In this document: piece after piece, positions 1 to 8,872 of the stretch
Layout of the letters: every line of letters starts with the position of its first letter
Numbering within the stretch: position 1 is the stretch's first letter
Source of the DNA: Nonomuraea sp. NBC_00507
GTDB taxonomy: Bacteria > Actinomycetota > Actinomycetes > Streptosporangiales > Streptosporangiaceae
Assembly: GCF_036013525.1 (NCBI RefSeq)
Contig: NZ_CP107853.1
Location: 11,594,001 to 11,658,000, forward strand
Length of the DNA stretch: 64,000 nt
Reading direction: 5' to 3'
Program-made: the position numbers and the translations under genes
The notes under the pieces: model-generated
What the model was told of the DNA's origin: nothing
Databases searched by the model: none
What the model saw: only the letters and a program-made list of their open reading frames with translations

Positions 1-2642
1 ACCAGGTGAAGCTCGGCGGGCGCAGGATCGAGCTGGGCGAGGTGGACGCCGCGTTGCAAGCGTTGCCTGGCGTCACCGGCGCGGCCGCCGCGGTCCGCAC
101 CGCGGGCGGCGGCCACCAGGTGCTCGTGGGGTATGTCGTCACAGGACCCGGCTTCGACGCAGGTGAGGCGCGCGAGCTGCTCGCCGGCTCGCTCCCCGCC
201 GCCCTGGTGCCGCGCCTGGCGCCGGTCGACTCGCTCCCGACGAGGACCTCCGGCAAGATCGATCGTGACGCGCTGCCCTGGCCGCTGACCGAGCCGTCCG
301 CGCCCGCGGCCGTGTGGAGCCCGGCCGAGGCGCTGCTCGCGGAGCGGTGGACCGGCATCCTCGGCGTCGCGCCGGACGGACCGGATGCGGACTTCTTCGC
401 CGACGGCGGCACCAGCCTGGCCGCGGCCCGGCTGGTGTCCGTGCTGCGCCCCGACTATCCGGATGTGGCGGTGGGCGACGTGTACGCACAGCCGACGCTC
501 GCCGGGCTGGCGCGGCTCCTGATCGCGAGAGGCGAGCGGGAGCCGGCGCGGCCGCCCGTGTCGCCCATGCCCCGGCGGGCCGCTCTCGTGCAGTCGTTGC
601 TCATGGTTCCGCTGCTCACGGCCGGCGCGATGCGGTGGATCGTGCTGCTGGCGGCGCTCAACAACCTGCTCGCGCCGCCGTGGGCACCGGCCCTGTCCTG
701 GTGGTGGGTCGCCCTGGGCGCGCTGGCGTTCGTCACCCCCATGGGGCGGATGGGCCTGTCCGCGGGGCTGGCCCGGCTGTTGCTGCGCGGCGTACGGCCG
801 GGCAGCCACCCACGCGGTGGGGGCGTGCATCTGAGACTGTGGTTCGCCGAGCAGTTCGCGGCCAGGCTCGGCGTCCCCGACCTGGCCAGCGCCCCCTGGA
901 TGACGTGGTACGCCCGGATGCTCGGCGCCAAGGTCGGCGCGGAGTCCGATCTGCACTCGCCTCCGCCCGTCACAGGACTGCTCAGGCTGGGCCGGGGCGC
1001 GTCGGTCGAGCAGGAGGTCGACCTCAGCGGCCACTGGTACGACGGCGACCTGCTGCACATCGGCGAGATCCGGATCGGCGCGGGCGCCACCGTCGGGTCC
1101 CGCTCGACGCTGCTGCCCGGTGCGAGGATCGGGAAGAACTCCAGGATCGCCCCGGGATCGGCGGTCGCCGGCACCGTGCCCGCAGGCGAGCTCTGGGCAG
1201 GCGTGCCGGCGTTCCGGCAGGGCAAGTCACGCAAACCAGGAGAGCGAGCCGTCCGGACCCGCTTCTGGGCGACGTTGTACAGTCTGACCGCCATCGCGCT
1301 CAGCCTGCTCCCGGCGGTCGCTGCCGGGGCCGGCCTCGCTGTTCTGGCGGCGTTCGCCGGGGACGCGCGCACGCTCGGCGAGGCTCTCGCCTCCGCCCTG
1401 GCCGGCGTGCCGCTGGCGACGATCACCGGCATGGCGGCCTTCGCCCTGGTCACGCTGGTCAGCGTGCGGCTGCTCGGGCTGCGCCTGCGTCCGGGGAACC
1501 ACCCGGTGCACAGCCGCCAGGCGTGGCAGGCCTGGGCGACGGGACGGCTGATGGCCGCGGCACGCGTCTGGCTCTTCCCGTTGTACGCGAGCGTCCTGAC
1601 CCCCGCGTGGCTGCGGGCCCTCGGCATGAAGGTGGGCCGCGGCGTCGAACTGTCCACGGTCCTCGCGCTGCCGACGATGACGTCGGTCGGCGACGGCGCC
1701 TTCCTGGCGGACGACACGATGCTCGCCCCGTACGAGCTGGACGGCGGCTGGATGCGCATCGCCTCCGCGCGCATCGGCAAGCGCGCCTTCCTCGGCAATT
1801 CCGGAATGACCGCACCGGGGCGCAAGGTGCCCAAGGACGGCCTGGTCGGGGTGCTGTCGGCAGCGCCGAAGAAGGCAAAATCCGGCTCGTCGTACGTGGG
1901 CATGCCGCCCATCGAGCTGCGCCGCACCGCCGAAGAGGCCGACCGGAGCCGGACCTACGACCCGCCCGCGCGGTTCAAGGCCGCCAGGGCCCTCGTCGAG
2001 GGGTTCCGCGTGGTGCCCGCGATGTGCGCGGTCGCGCTCGCCGTCCTGGTCGCAGCCGCCTTCGAAGGGCTCGCGGCCCGGTACGGCTTCGCCGTGACGG
2101 CCGCCCTGGCCGGTGTCGTCATGCTGGCCGCCGGGGTGGTCGCGGCAGCGGTCGCGACGGCCGCCAAGTGGGCGCTGGTCGGCCGGATCCGGACTGGGAA
2201 CCAGCCGCTGTGGAGCTCGTTCGTGTGGCGTAACGAGCTGGCGGACAACTTCGTCGAGGTGCTGGCGGCGCCCTGGTTCGCGCAGCCGTGGCTGGGCACT
2301 GCGCCGCTGAACGTGTGGCTGCGCTCACTTGGGGCACGGATCGGGCATGGAGTCACCTGTGACACGTACTGGCTTCCCGAAGCGGATCTGGTGACGCTTG
2401 GCGACGGGGCCTGCGTCAACCGGGGCTGTGTCCTGCAGACGCATCTCTTCCATGACCGGGTCATGAGCATGGACACGGTGACGCTCGAGGCCGGCGCGAC
2501 GCTGGGACCGCACGGCGTGGTGCTGCCGGCCGCGCGGGTGGGCTCCGACACCACGATCGGTCCCGCCTCGCTGGTCATGCGCGGTGAGACCGTGCCGAGC
2601 CGGGCCAGGTGGTTCGGCAACCCCATCTCGGCGTGGCGATGA
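1..2642 (+). CDS. Pls-like NRPS (A-T-membrane terminal region), 5' end outside window
   Basis: C-terminal 878 residues of a nonribosomal peptide synthetase; the frame is open to the left edge and begins inside the A8 motif (QVKLGGRRIELGE). Adenylation motif A10 (LPTRTSGKIDRDAL) is near residue 80. A carrier domain follows with DFFADGGTSL, its phosphopantetheine serine at residue 137. The remaining ~680 residues have three hydrophobic regions (about 198-245, 420-490 and 662-725, roughly six membrane segments), each followed by a hexapeptide-repeat-like soluble module (about 355-395, 560-615, 797-865). This A-T-TM plan with three tandem soluble domains is that of epsilon-poly-L-lysine synthetase and relatives, which elongate amino-acid homopolymers without a condensation or thioesterase domain. 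The substrate cannot be read because most of the A domain is missing. Confidence 0.85.
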   Translation, partial: QVKLGGRRIELGEVDAALQALPGVTGAAAAVRTAGGGHQVLVGYVVTGPGFDAGEARELLAGSLPAALVPRLAPVDSLPTRTSGKIDRDALPWPLTEPSAPAAVWSPAEALLAERWTGILGVAPDGPDADFFADGGTSLAAARLVSVLRPDYPDVAVGDVYAQPTLAGLARLLIARGEREPARPPVSPMPRRAALVQSLLMVPLLTAGAMRWIVLLAALNNLLAPPWAPALSWWWVALGALAFVTPMGRMGLSAGLARLLLRGVRPGSHPRGGGVHLRLWFAEQFAARLGVPDLASAPWMTWYARMLGAKVGAESDLHSPPPVTGLLRLGRGASVEQEVDLSGHWYDGDLLHIGEIRIGAGATVGSRSTLLPGARIGKNSRIAPGSAVAGTVPAGELWAGVPAFRQGKSRKPGERAVRTRFWATLYSLTAIALSLLPAVAAGAGLAVLAAFAGDARTLGEALASALAGVPLATITGMAAFALVTLVSVRLLGLRLRPGNHPVHSRQAWQAWATGRLMAAARVWLFPLYASVLTPAWLRALGMKVGRGVELSTVLALPTMTSVGDGAFLADDTMLAPYELDGGWMRIASARIGKRAFLGNSGMTAPGRKVPKDGLVGVLSAAPKKAKSGSSYVGMPPIELRRTAEEADRSRTYDPPARFKAARALVEGFRVVPAMCAVALAVLVAAAFEGLAARYGFAVTAALAGVVMLAAGVVAAAVATAAKWALVGRIRTGNQPLWSSFVWRNELADNFVEVLAAPWFAQPWLGTAPLNVWLRSLGARIGHGVTCDTYWLPEADLVTLGDGACVNRGCVLQTHLFHDRVMSMDTVTLEAGATLGPHGVVLPAARVGSDTTIGPASLVMRGETVPSRARWFGNPISAWR

Positions 2643-3925
2643 CGTCGTATTTCCCAGGGCACGGCGACCACCGGTACGGCGTCACGCACTACGACCTGAC
2701 GCTGAAGTACCGGGTCCCGGCCAACCGGCTCGACGGCACGGCAAGGCTGACGGTGTCCGCCGCCGAGCCCCTTACCGCCCTCGACCTGGACCTCGGCAAG
2801 TTCCGGGTGTCGAGCGTCACGGTGGACGGCGGCTCGGCCCGATATTCGCCCGGCAAGGGCAAACTGCGCGTGACCTTGCCGCGTCCGCTGCCGGCGGGAG
2901 CGCGGGCCGAGGTCGAGGTGCGTTACTCCGGCAGCCCCGTGCCGGTGCCGAGCCCCTGGGGCGGCCTCGGCTGGGAGGAGCTGACCGACGGCGCGCTCGT
3001 GGCCGGCCAGCCGATTGGCGCGCCTTCCTGGTTCCCGTGCAACGACCGGCCCGGCGACAAGGCGTCCTACCGGATCTCTGTGACCACCGCGTCGCCGTAC
3101 CAGGCCATCGCGAACGGCGTGCTGGTCGAGCGGCGCCGCGCGGCCGGGAACACGACGTGGACCTACGACCAGAGCGAGCCCATGGCGAGCTATCTGGCGA
3201 GCGTGCAGATCGGGCGCTACCAGCTCGCCGAGGTCGCCGGAACCCGGCTGGCCCACCCGGCGCGCCTCGCCACCCGCGTGCGGCGGGACTTCGGCCGGCA
3301 AGGCGAGATGATGGCGCTGTTCACCGACCTGTTCGGGCCCTATCCGTTCAGCGGCTACACCGTCGTGGTGGCCGACGACGACCTGGACATCCCGGTCGAG
3401 GCCCAGGGCATGTCGATCTTCGGCAGGAACCATGTCGACGGCATGCGCGGGTCCGAGCGCCTGATCGCGCACGAGCTGGCGCACCAGTGGTTCGGCAACA
3501 GCCTCACCGTGGCCTGCTGGCGCGACATCTGGCTGCAGGAGGGATTCGCCGCCTACGCCGAGTGGCTCTGGTCGGAGGCGTCCGGCGGCCCCTCCGCCGA
3601 CGAGCACGCCCAGCGCTGGCACCACAGGCTCGCGCTGCTCCCCCAGGACTTCGCCCTGGCCGACCCCGGCCCGGCCATGCTGTTCGACGACCGCGTCTAC
3701 AAGCGGGGCGCGCTGACCCTGCACGCGTTGCGCCGGGCCCTGGGCGACCAGGTCTTCTTCACGGTCCTGCGCGCCTGGACGGCGGAGCGGCGGCACGGGA
3801 GCGTCACCACCATGGGGTTCGCCGCCCACGTCCACCGGCACGCCTCACGGCCGGTGGGACCGCTGCTGTCCGCCTGGCTGTACGACAAGCCGCTCCCGCC
3901 CATGAACCCGCTGCCGCGCTGGTGA
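2639..3925 (+). CDS. short M1-family zinc metallopeptidase (aminopeptidase)
   Basis: 428 residues starting at ATG 2639, which overlaps the stop of the upstream synthetase (ATGA), so the two are translationally coupled; an in-frame ATG at 2609 lies inside the synthetase. The gluzincin zinc site is intact: HELAH at 278-282 and the third ligand E301, 18 residues later. A likely proton-donor tyrosine lies in the YKRGAL segment near residue 362. The family GAMEN exopeptidase motif is replaced by AQGMS. The protein is about half the length of classical M1 enzymes, lacks the C-terminal helical domain, and has no signal peptide. In poly-lysine producers a polymer-degrading peptidase is associated with the synthetase, so product trimming or self-protection is the inferred role. 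Confidence 0.85.
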   Translation: MTSYFPGHGDHRYGVTHYDLTLKYRVPANRLDGTARLTVSAAEPLTALDLDLGKFRVSSVTVDGGSARYSPGKGKLRVTLPRPLPAGARAEVEVRYSGSPVPVPSPWGGLGWEELTDGALVAGQPIGAPSWFPCNDRPGDKASYRISVTTASPYQAIANGVLVERRRAAGNTTWTYDQSEPMASYLASVQIGRYQLAEVAGTRLAHPARLATRVRRDFGRQGEMMALFTDLFGPYPFSGYTVVVADDDLDIPVEAQGMSIFGRNHVDGMRGSERLIAHELAHQWFGNSLTVACWRDIWLQEGFAAYAEWLWSEASGGPSADEHAQRWHHRLALLPQDFALADPGPAMLFDDRVYKRGALTLHALRRALGDQVFFTVLRAWTAERRHGSVTTMGFAAHVHRHASRPVGPLLSAWLYDKPLPPMNPLPRW

Positions 3926-3931
3926 ACCCGT

Positions 3932-3967
3932 GGGTGCCGCCGTGGAACCTACGACCGGGCGGCACCC
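3932..3967. terminator. bidirectional hairpin terminator between convergent genes
   Basis: Perfect 10-bp stem GGGTGCCGCC / GGCGGCACCC with a 16-base loop, in the 51-base gap between the convergent ends of the M1 peptidase and cvnD. No T-tract is evident, as is common in high-GC actinomycetes. Confidence 0.6.
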
Positions 3968-3976
3968 GGGAAACGT

Positions 3977-4555
3977 CTATACGGGCGTGTGCATGTGGCG
4001 GGTCAGGGCGTGCTCCACCAACGTGATCAAGGTCGCTTTGACGGACTCTCGTTGCCGGGCGTCCAGGCGGACGATGGGGATGTGGCCGCCGACCGACATG
4101 GCCTCGCGGATATCCTCCTCGCCGTGCGCGAACTGGCCGTCCCAGCCGTTGACACCGATCACGAACGGCAGTTTCGCCTCTTCGAAGTAGTCGATGGCCG
4201 GGAAGCTGTCGGCCAGGCGGCGGGTGTCCACCAGCACGACCGCGCCGATCGCGCCCTTGACCAGGTCGTCCCACATGAACCAGAACCGGTGCTGTCCAGG
4301 CGTGCCGAACAGGTAAAGGATCAGTTCACGGTCCAGCGAGACGCGGCCGAAGTCCATGGCGACGGTCGTGGTCGTCTTGTTCGGCGTGAGCGAGACGTCA
4401 TCGACGTGAGCGGAGGCGTCCGTCATGACCGCCTCCGTGGTGAGCGGGAGGATCTCCGACACCGCACCCACGAACGTCGTCTTGCCCACGCCGAAACCCC
4501 CGGCCACGACGATCTTCGTCGAGGTCAGGCCGGGGCTAGAGCCTGCGAAGTCCAC
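3977..4555 (-). CDS. cvnD: conservon 1 Ras-like GTPase CvnD
   Basis: 192 residues, GTG start. P-loop GGFGVGKTT at 19-27; the switch II region reads LFGTPGQHRF and the base-recognition motif is NGWD instead of the usual NKxD, as in the MglA/conservon GTPase branch. It is the last gene of a cvnA-B-C-D operon. Its first 20 bases overlap the end of cvnC. In Streptomyces, CvnD assembles at the membrane with CvnA-C and cycles GTP/GDP in a module compared to eukaryotic G-protein signalling that affects development and secondary metabolism. Paralogues lie at 18419 and 28875. Confidence 0.93.
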   Translation of the reverse strand: MDFAGSSPGLTSTKIVVAGGFGVGKTTFVGAVSEILPLTTEAVMTDASAHVDDVSLTPNKTTTTVAMDFGRVSLDRELILYLFGTPGQHRFWFMWDDLVKGAIGAVVLVDTRRLADSFPAIDYFEEAKLPFVIGVNGWDGQFAHGEEDIREAMSVGGHIPIVRLDARQRESVKATLITLVEHALTRHMHTPV

Positions 4556-4937
4556 TGAGCACCCTTTCGAGCAAGTTGAGGTCCGGCTTTCCCGCGTCCA
4601 GCGCAGGCTGGTGCACGCGGATCAGGCCCTCCGACGCCATGTCGGCGATCAGCACCCGGACCACACCAAGGGGCTGGCGTAAAAGGGCGGAGATCTCAGC
4701 AACCGACCGGACGTTCCGAGTCAGTTGGATGATCGCCTGATACTCCGGACTCAGTAGGGAAATGTCTTGGTATTCCGACGTCACGGAGGACACCAGTGCC
4801 TCCATGGCGAACTTCATCCGCGGGGCCGTGCGCCCCCCGGTCACGGCATACGGCCGTACCAGGGAGCTCGGCTTCTGCGGACGGGGAGCCGCCGGATGCG
4901 GCGGAGTGCTATCACCAGCCCAACCCTGACCTGTCAC
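4536..4937 (-). CDS. cvnC: conservon 1 DUF742 protein CvnC
   Basis: 133 residues of the DUF742 family. The N-terminus is Pro-rich and basic; the conserved part runs from VRPYAVTGGRT (about 28-38) through a winged-helix-like segment (SVAEISALLRQPLGVVRVLIADM, residues about 77-99, cited in parts) to the C-terminal ERVLSGLRRL. CvnC proteins connect the sensor and the GTPase; their biochemical activity is not known. The stop codon lies 20 bases inside cvnD. The gap to cvnB is 27 bases. Confidence 0.9.
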   Translation of the reverse strand: MTGQGWAGDSTPPHPAAPRPQKPSSLVRPYAVTGGRTAPRMKFAMEALVSSVTSEYQDISLLSPEYQAIIQLTRNVRSVAEISALLRQPLGVVRVLIADMASEGLIRVHQPALDAGKPDLNLLERVLSGLRRL

Positions 4938-4964
4938 TATGATCTCCGTTCACACACCCCCGCG

Positions 4965-5387
4965 CTAGCGGGGGCGGGCCGCTTGCAGCTCAGCGCGTAC
5001 GGCCGGAGTCAGCACCTGCCCCGCACGCTCGACCAGCAGGGTCATCTGGTACGCCACCAGGCCCATGTCACAGTCGGGCGCGGCCAGGACCGCCAAGCAG
5101 GATCCATCGCTGATGGACATGATCATCAATAGCCCGCGCTGCATCTCGATGACGGTCTGCGTCACCATGCCGCCTTCGAAGACCCGCGCGGCGCCCTGGG
5201 TCAGGCTGATCACGCCCGAGGCGACCGCCGCGAGCTGATCGGCCCGGTCCTTGGGAAACCCCTCGGAGAAGGCCAGCGGCAGGCCGTCAGACGAGACCAC
5301 GACCGTGTGCGCGACACCTGGCACATTGTTCACGAAATCCGTGATCAGCCAGCTAATGCCACGCGCTCCCTGGCTCATCTCTCTCAT
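4965..5387 (-). CDS. cvnB: conservon 1 roadblock/LC7 protein CvnB
   Basis: 140 residues, a single roadblock/LC7 domain. Family features are VPGVAHTVVVSSDGLPLA near residue 22 and the near-invariant APDCDMGLVAYQM near residue 108. Roadblock proteins act as GTPase-activating or scaffolding partners of small GTPases, here presumably CvnD. ATG overlaps the cvnA stop (ATGA); a second ATG three codons downstream is possible. Confidence 0.92.
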   Translation of the reverse strand: MREMSQGARGISWLITDFVNNVPGVAHTVVVSSDGLPLAFSEGFPKDRADQLAAVASGVISLTQGAARVFEGGMVTQTVIEMQRGLLMIMSISDGSCLAVLAAPDCDMGLVAYQMTLLVERAGQVLTPAVRAELQAARPR

Positions 5388-8300
5388 TTGTCCTCCTCAT
5401 TTTCTTCACCGCGGGTGAACGCTCGGCCTTGCCGGACACCCTGCTGGAAGCTGGAGAGCCGGTTACGCAGTCGCTCTGGCGAGATCTGCGGCGCCGGCGA
5501 CGTGGGCTGGGGCTCGGCGAGGCTGGCCGTACCGGGGACCAGGTTGGCCTTGGGGACGCGGCGCGGCAGGCCCGAGGCCGTGGTGCCGCCCTGCGCGGGC
5601 TGGGCGGCCGCCTGCGCGGCCTGGAAGCCGGAGTCCGCGGGCGAGGACCAGGACCCGCCTGCACCGGACTGGCCGGGCTTGCGCTGGGGCAGCGGCGTCG
5701 TCCCCGGAGACGCGGGCGCGTCGGAGGGGATGGCCGGGTGCACGGCGGTGGTCTCGGACTCTTCCTCGAACGAGGGCCCGGCCTGCGCGTGCTGATCGGC
5801 CGGGAACGGCGGCTCGGAGCGCGGCCTCAGCTGCTCGGGATCCGGCCGGCGGAACCAGTCGGAGCCAACCGACGAGAAGATCGGCAGGAACTCCTCGCCG
5901 TGCTCCTCCATGGGCGAGTTGCGCACGACCGGCAGCGGGCCGGTCATGTCCTGGGAGGAGTAGCGGCCGGGCCCGAACGGATCGTAGTCGCCGTGCCCAT
6001 TCTGCTGGAACCTGTCGGCAGGCTGGGGCTGCTCACCGAACGGGGCGCGGTAGTCATCGCCGTACTGCGGCCGCGGCAAGTCCTCCGACTCGAACATCGA
6101 CCTGCGCGGCATCGGGTCGGCGAAGGACGACCACGGGGCCGGCTCCTGCTGGTCCTTCGGCGGCTCAGTGGCGAACGAGGGCCAGCGAGGCTCCTCCTCC
6201 GGCAAGGGCGGTGGCTGCTCGGCAAACGACGGCCACCGGTTCTCCGCGAACGAATGAGGCTGCGCGGGCGCCGGCGGCGCCTCTTCCGCGAACGACGGCC
6301 AGCGCGGCTCCTCGGACCAGCGCTGTTCCTCCTGCGGCCGGACAACAGGCGGTTCCTCGGCGAACGACGGCCAGCGCGGCTCGTCGGCCACGCCTCCCGG
6401 CGCCCCACCGGGCATCCCACCTGCCTGCTGCTCACCGAACGCCGCAGGCTGCTGCCCGCCGAACCCGGGCTGCTCACCGAACGCCGCAGGCTGCTGTTCA
6501 CCGAACCCGGGCTGCTCACCGAACGCCGGGGGCTGGTCGCCGAAGGACGGCCAGGAGCCGGTCCCCGGCGCGGGCACCGAGCCCGGCCACTCCGTGTCCA
6601 CCACTTGGAAGGACGGATCGGCGGAAGGCGTCGAGTGCCGCGGTCCCGATCCGTTCGTCGACGGCTGCCCGAACATGCTCGGGTCGAACGACGTGAACGC
6701 CTCGTACTGCCCGCCCTGCTGCGGCACCCCGGCCGCGCTGGTGATCAGCATGTCGGGCAGCATGACCAGCGCGCTCAGGCCACCGGTCTCCCGCATGCTG
6801 AGCTGGACCCTGATGCCGTGCCGCAGCGCCAGCCGGCCGACCACGAACAGGCCCATGCGCCGTGACACCGACACGTCCACCACCGGCGGGTTGGCCAGGC
6901 GCCAGTTGGCCTCGGCCAGCTCCTCCTGGCTCATGCCGATGCCCAGGTCGTTGATGGTGACCAGCACGCCGCCCTCGGCAGGCGTGCTGGTGACCGCGAC
7001 CTTGCTCTCGCGCGGGGAGAACGAGATCGCGTTCTCGATCAGCTCGGCCAGCAGGTGGACGGCGTCGGTGACGGCCGGACCGACGATCAGCGTGCCGGAC
7101 GGGATCTGGATCTGGACGCGTTCGTAGTTCTCGACCTCCGACAGCGAGGCGCGGGCGATGTCGACCAGCGGCACCGGCTCGCTCCACTTGCGCGCGGCCT
7201 CCTGGCCGGCGAGGACCAGGAGGTTCTCGCTGTTGCGGCGCATGCGGGTGGCCAGGTGGTCGAGGCGGAAGAGGTTCGCGAGCCGCTGCTCGTCCTCTTC
7301 ACCCTGCTCCAGGCCCTCGATGAGCTGCAGCTGCCGCTCGACGAGCGTCTGGCTGCGGCGGGAGAGGTTGACGAACATGGCGTTGACGTTGGCGCGCAGC
7401 TTGGCCTCGTCGCCGGCCAGCCGGATCGCCTCGCGGTGGACCTCGTCGAACGCCCGCGCCACTTCACCGATCTCGTCGCGGGTGTTGACGCCGACCGACG
7501 GTACCTCGGGCACGCGTGCGCCCTCACCCTGCTCGCGCAGGACGCGGACGGTCTCGGGCAGCCGGGTGGTGGCCACTTGGAGCGCCTCGGCCCGCAGTCG
7601 CCGCAGCGGGCGGACCAGCGAGCCGGCCACGCGGGTGGTGATGATCAGGACGAGCAGCAGCAGGATGAGGATCATCGCACCGGAGATGATCGCGTTGCGC
7701 TGCTCGGTGTTGCTCAGGTCGCTGGTGGTGGTCACGATCTTCGTGGCCAGGGCGTCCTCGACCTTGCGCATGGCGTTGGCGGTCAGGGTGGTGCTGTCGT
7801 ACCAGAAGTTCAGGTCCCTGCCGGTGGTGACGTCGAGGTCCCTGATCCGGTTGTACTCGCGCACCTGGGCCAGTGCGCGCTGCCGCATGGCGTCGGCGCG
7901 GTCGATCTGCAGGCCTCTGACACCCTGCTGGTAGGCCCGCAGGTCCGCGGCATCGGCCACTTGCTCGAAGGCCGCCTGCTCGGACTGCTGCCGGTTCCAG
8001 GAGCCCAGGAAGTCGGTGAGGGCCTCGTTGTCCAGCTCGCGCTCGACGAGCGCGACGATCAGGATGATCTGCTGGCGCGAGACCTCCTCCTTCATGCCCT
8101 GCAGCGAGCCGAGCGCGGCCACGTCCCGCTGGAGGAGGTCGTCGTTGACGCCGTCTCCCAGGCCGTCCTGGACCGACGAGAAGATGCCGATCATGGTGCT
8201 GTACGTGCCGATGGCGGCGCGCGCAGGCACGTTGCCCACCATGGAGTCACGCAAGCTGTCGAGGCCGTCGAGCCAGCGCTTCAGGCTCACGACCCCTTCC

Positions 8301-8743
8301 TGGACGCGGGTGGAGTGCGTCTCGTCGATGTTCGACGCGGCGGTCAGCACCTGCGCCTTGATCTTGTCCGTGGCCTCGCGCTGGGTCTTGAGCTGGACGA
8401 AGCGCCCTGCCCTGTCACGGTCGGCGACGTACCACGCGGTGAGCGTGCGTTCCTTGCCGAGCTCGTGGTTGAGCGCGCCGATGCGCTGGACCAGCTCGGC
8501 GACCTGAGTCAGGCGCCGGTATTCGGCGCTGGTCCCGATCGCGTTGGCCAGCTGGACACCCGCGAGCAGCACACCCACGACCGTCGGGATGAGGATGAGG
8601 GCGACCAGCCTGGAGCGCACACGCCAGTTAGCCAGCCGGAACCTTCCGCCTGTGTACTCCCCTGACCGCGTGTGCCTGGGGTCTTTCGTCCTCACTGACT
8701 CTCGCAACCTCTCACCGGTACGTGCTCGAAAGAAATCAGTCAC
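5384..8743 (-). CDS. cvnA: conservon 1 sensor kinase-like protein CvnA
   Basis: 1119 residues. A membrane segment at about 45-67 and a second near 351-372 flank an extracytoplasmic nitrate/nitrite-sensing-type helical domain. These are followed by HAMP, a dimerisation helix with the candidate phospho-histidine H496 in LDHLATRMRRN, and an ATPase domain (N-box ELIENAISFSP, G1 DLGIGMS). A Pro/Glu-rich tail of ~450 residues follows. It holds tandem FGEQ repeats, five copies of a W-P-S-F-A motif, and at the end LPIFSSV, ANLVPGTA and QQGVRQGR motifs shared with the two other CvnA proteins here. First gene of the operon; GTG start without an obvious Shine-Dalgarno. No response regulator is nearby. 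Confidence 0.92.
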   Translation of the reverse strand: MTDFFRARTGERLRESVRTKDPRHTRSGEYTGGRFRLANWRVRSRLVALILIPTVVGVLLAGVQLANAIGTSAEYRRLTQVAELVQRIGALNHELGKERTLTAWYVADRDRAGRFVQLKTQREATDKIKAQVLTAASNIDETHSTRVQEGVVSLKRWLDGLDSLRDSMVGNVPARAAIGTYSTMIGIFSSVQDGLGDGVNDDLLQRDVAALGSLQGMKEEVSRQQIILIVALVERELDNEALTDFLGSWNRQQSEQAAFEQVADAADLRAYQQGVRGLQIDRADAMRQRALAQVREYNRIRDLDVTTGRDLNFWYDSTTLTANAMRKVEDALATKIVTTTSDLSNTEQRNAIISGAMILILLLLVLIITTRVAGSLVRPLRRLRAEALQVATTRLPETVRVLREQGEGARVPEVPSVGVNTRDEIGEVARAFDEVHREAIRLAGDEAKLRANVNAMFVNLSRRSQTLVERQLQLIEGLEQGEEDEQRLANLFRLDHLATRMRRNSENLLVLAGQEAARKWSEPVPLVDIARASLSEVENYERVQIQIPSGTLIVGPAVTDAVHLLAELIENAISFSPRESKVAVTSTPAEGGVLVTINDLGIGMSQEELAEANWRLANPPVVDVSVSRRMGLFVVGRLALRHGIRVQLSMRETGGLSALVMLPDMLITSAAGVPQQGGQYEAFTSFDPSMFGQPSTNGSGPRHSTPSADPSFQVVDTEWPGSVPAPGTGSWPSFGDQPPAFGEQPGFGEQQPAAFGEQPGFGGQQPAAFGEQQAGGMPGGAPGGVADEPRWPSFAEEPPVVRPQEEQRWSEEPRWPSFAEEAPPAPAQPHSFAENRWPSFAEQPPPLPEEEPRWPSFATEPPKDQQEPAPWSSFADPMPRRSMFESEDLPRPQYGDDYRAPFGEQPQPADRFQQNGHGDYDPFGPGRYSSQDMTGPLPVVRNSPMEEHGEEFLPIFSSVGSDWFRRPDPEQLRPRSEPPFPADQHAQAGPSFEEESETTAVHPAIPSDAPASPGTTPLPQRKPGQSGAGGSWSSPADSGFQAAQAAAQPAQGGTTASGLPRRVPKANLVPGTASLAEPQPTSPAPQISPERLRNRLSSFQQGVRQGRAFTRGEENEEDK
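6427..6552. repeat. 42-bp tandem repeat coding for the CvnA1 tail
   Basis: Units of 42 bp (14 codons) begin at 6427, 6469 and 6511, each opening with GCTGCTCACCGAAC; the third is incomplete. On the minus strand they encode FGEQPGFGEQQ-type repeats in the disordered CvnA1 tail. Confidence 0.75.
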
Positions 8744-8773
8744 GCGTGGGGCGCATGGGATTACGTCCGGCTG

Positions 8774-8817
8774 GGTAATTGGAACACAACCCGTACCAGA
8801 TCGGCCAACCGAACATA
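8774..8817 (-). promoter_or_regulatory. conserved upstream element of cvnA (conservon 1)
   Basis: GGTAATTGGAACACA (8774-8788) and CCGAACATA (8809-8817) are separated by exactly 20 bases. The same two blocks with the same 20-base spacing occur upstream of the conservon 2 cvnA (22653-22696), while the intervening bases differ. The geometry suggests a promoter or a two-part regulator site 30 bases before the cvnA1 start. Confidence 0.6.
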
Positions 8818-8872
8818 TCCCATCAAACGTGCCCGTAGCAGCACTTCAAGGCACATAGTGCTGCACGTGATT

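Noticed and set aside
1955..3841. 628-codon minus-strand open frame opposite the synthetase and M1 peptidase genes
   Set aside because: Composition is Arg/Ala/Gly/Pro with no recognisable domain; it is the GC-rich mirror of two genes with intact catalytic motifs.
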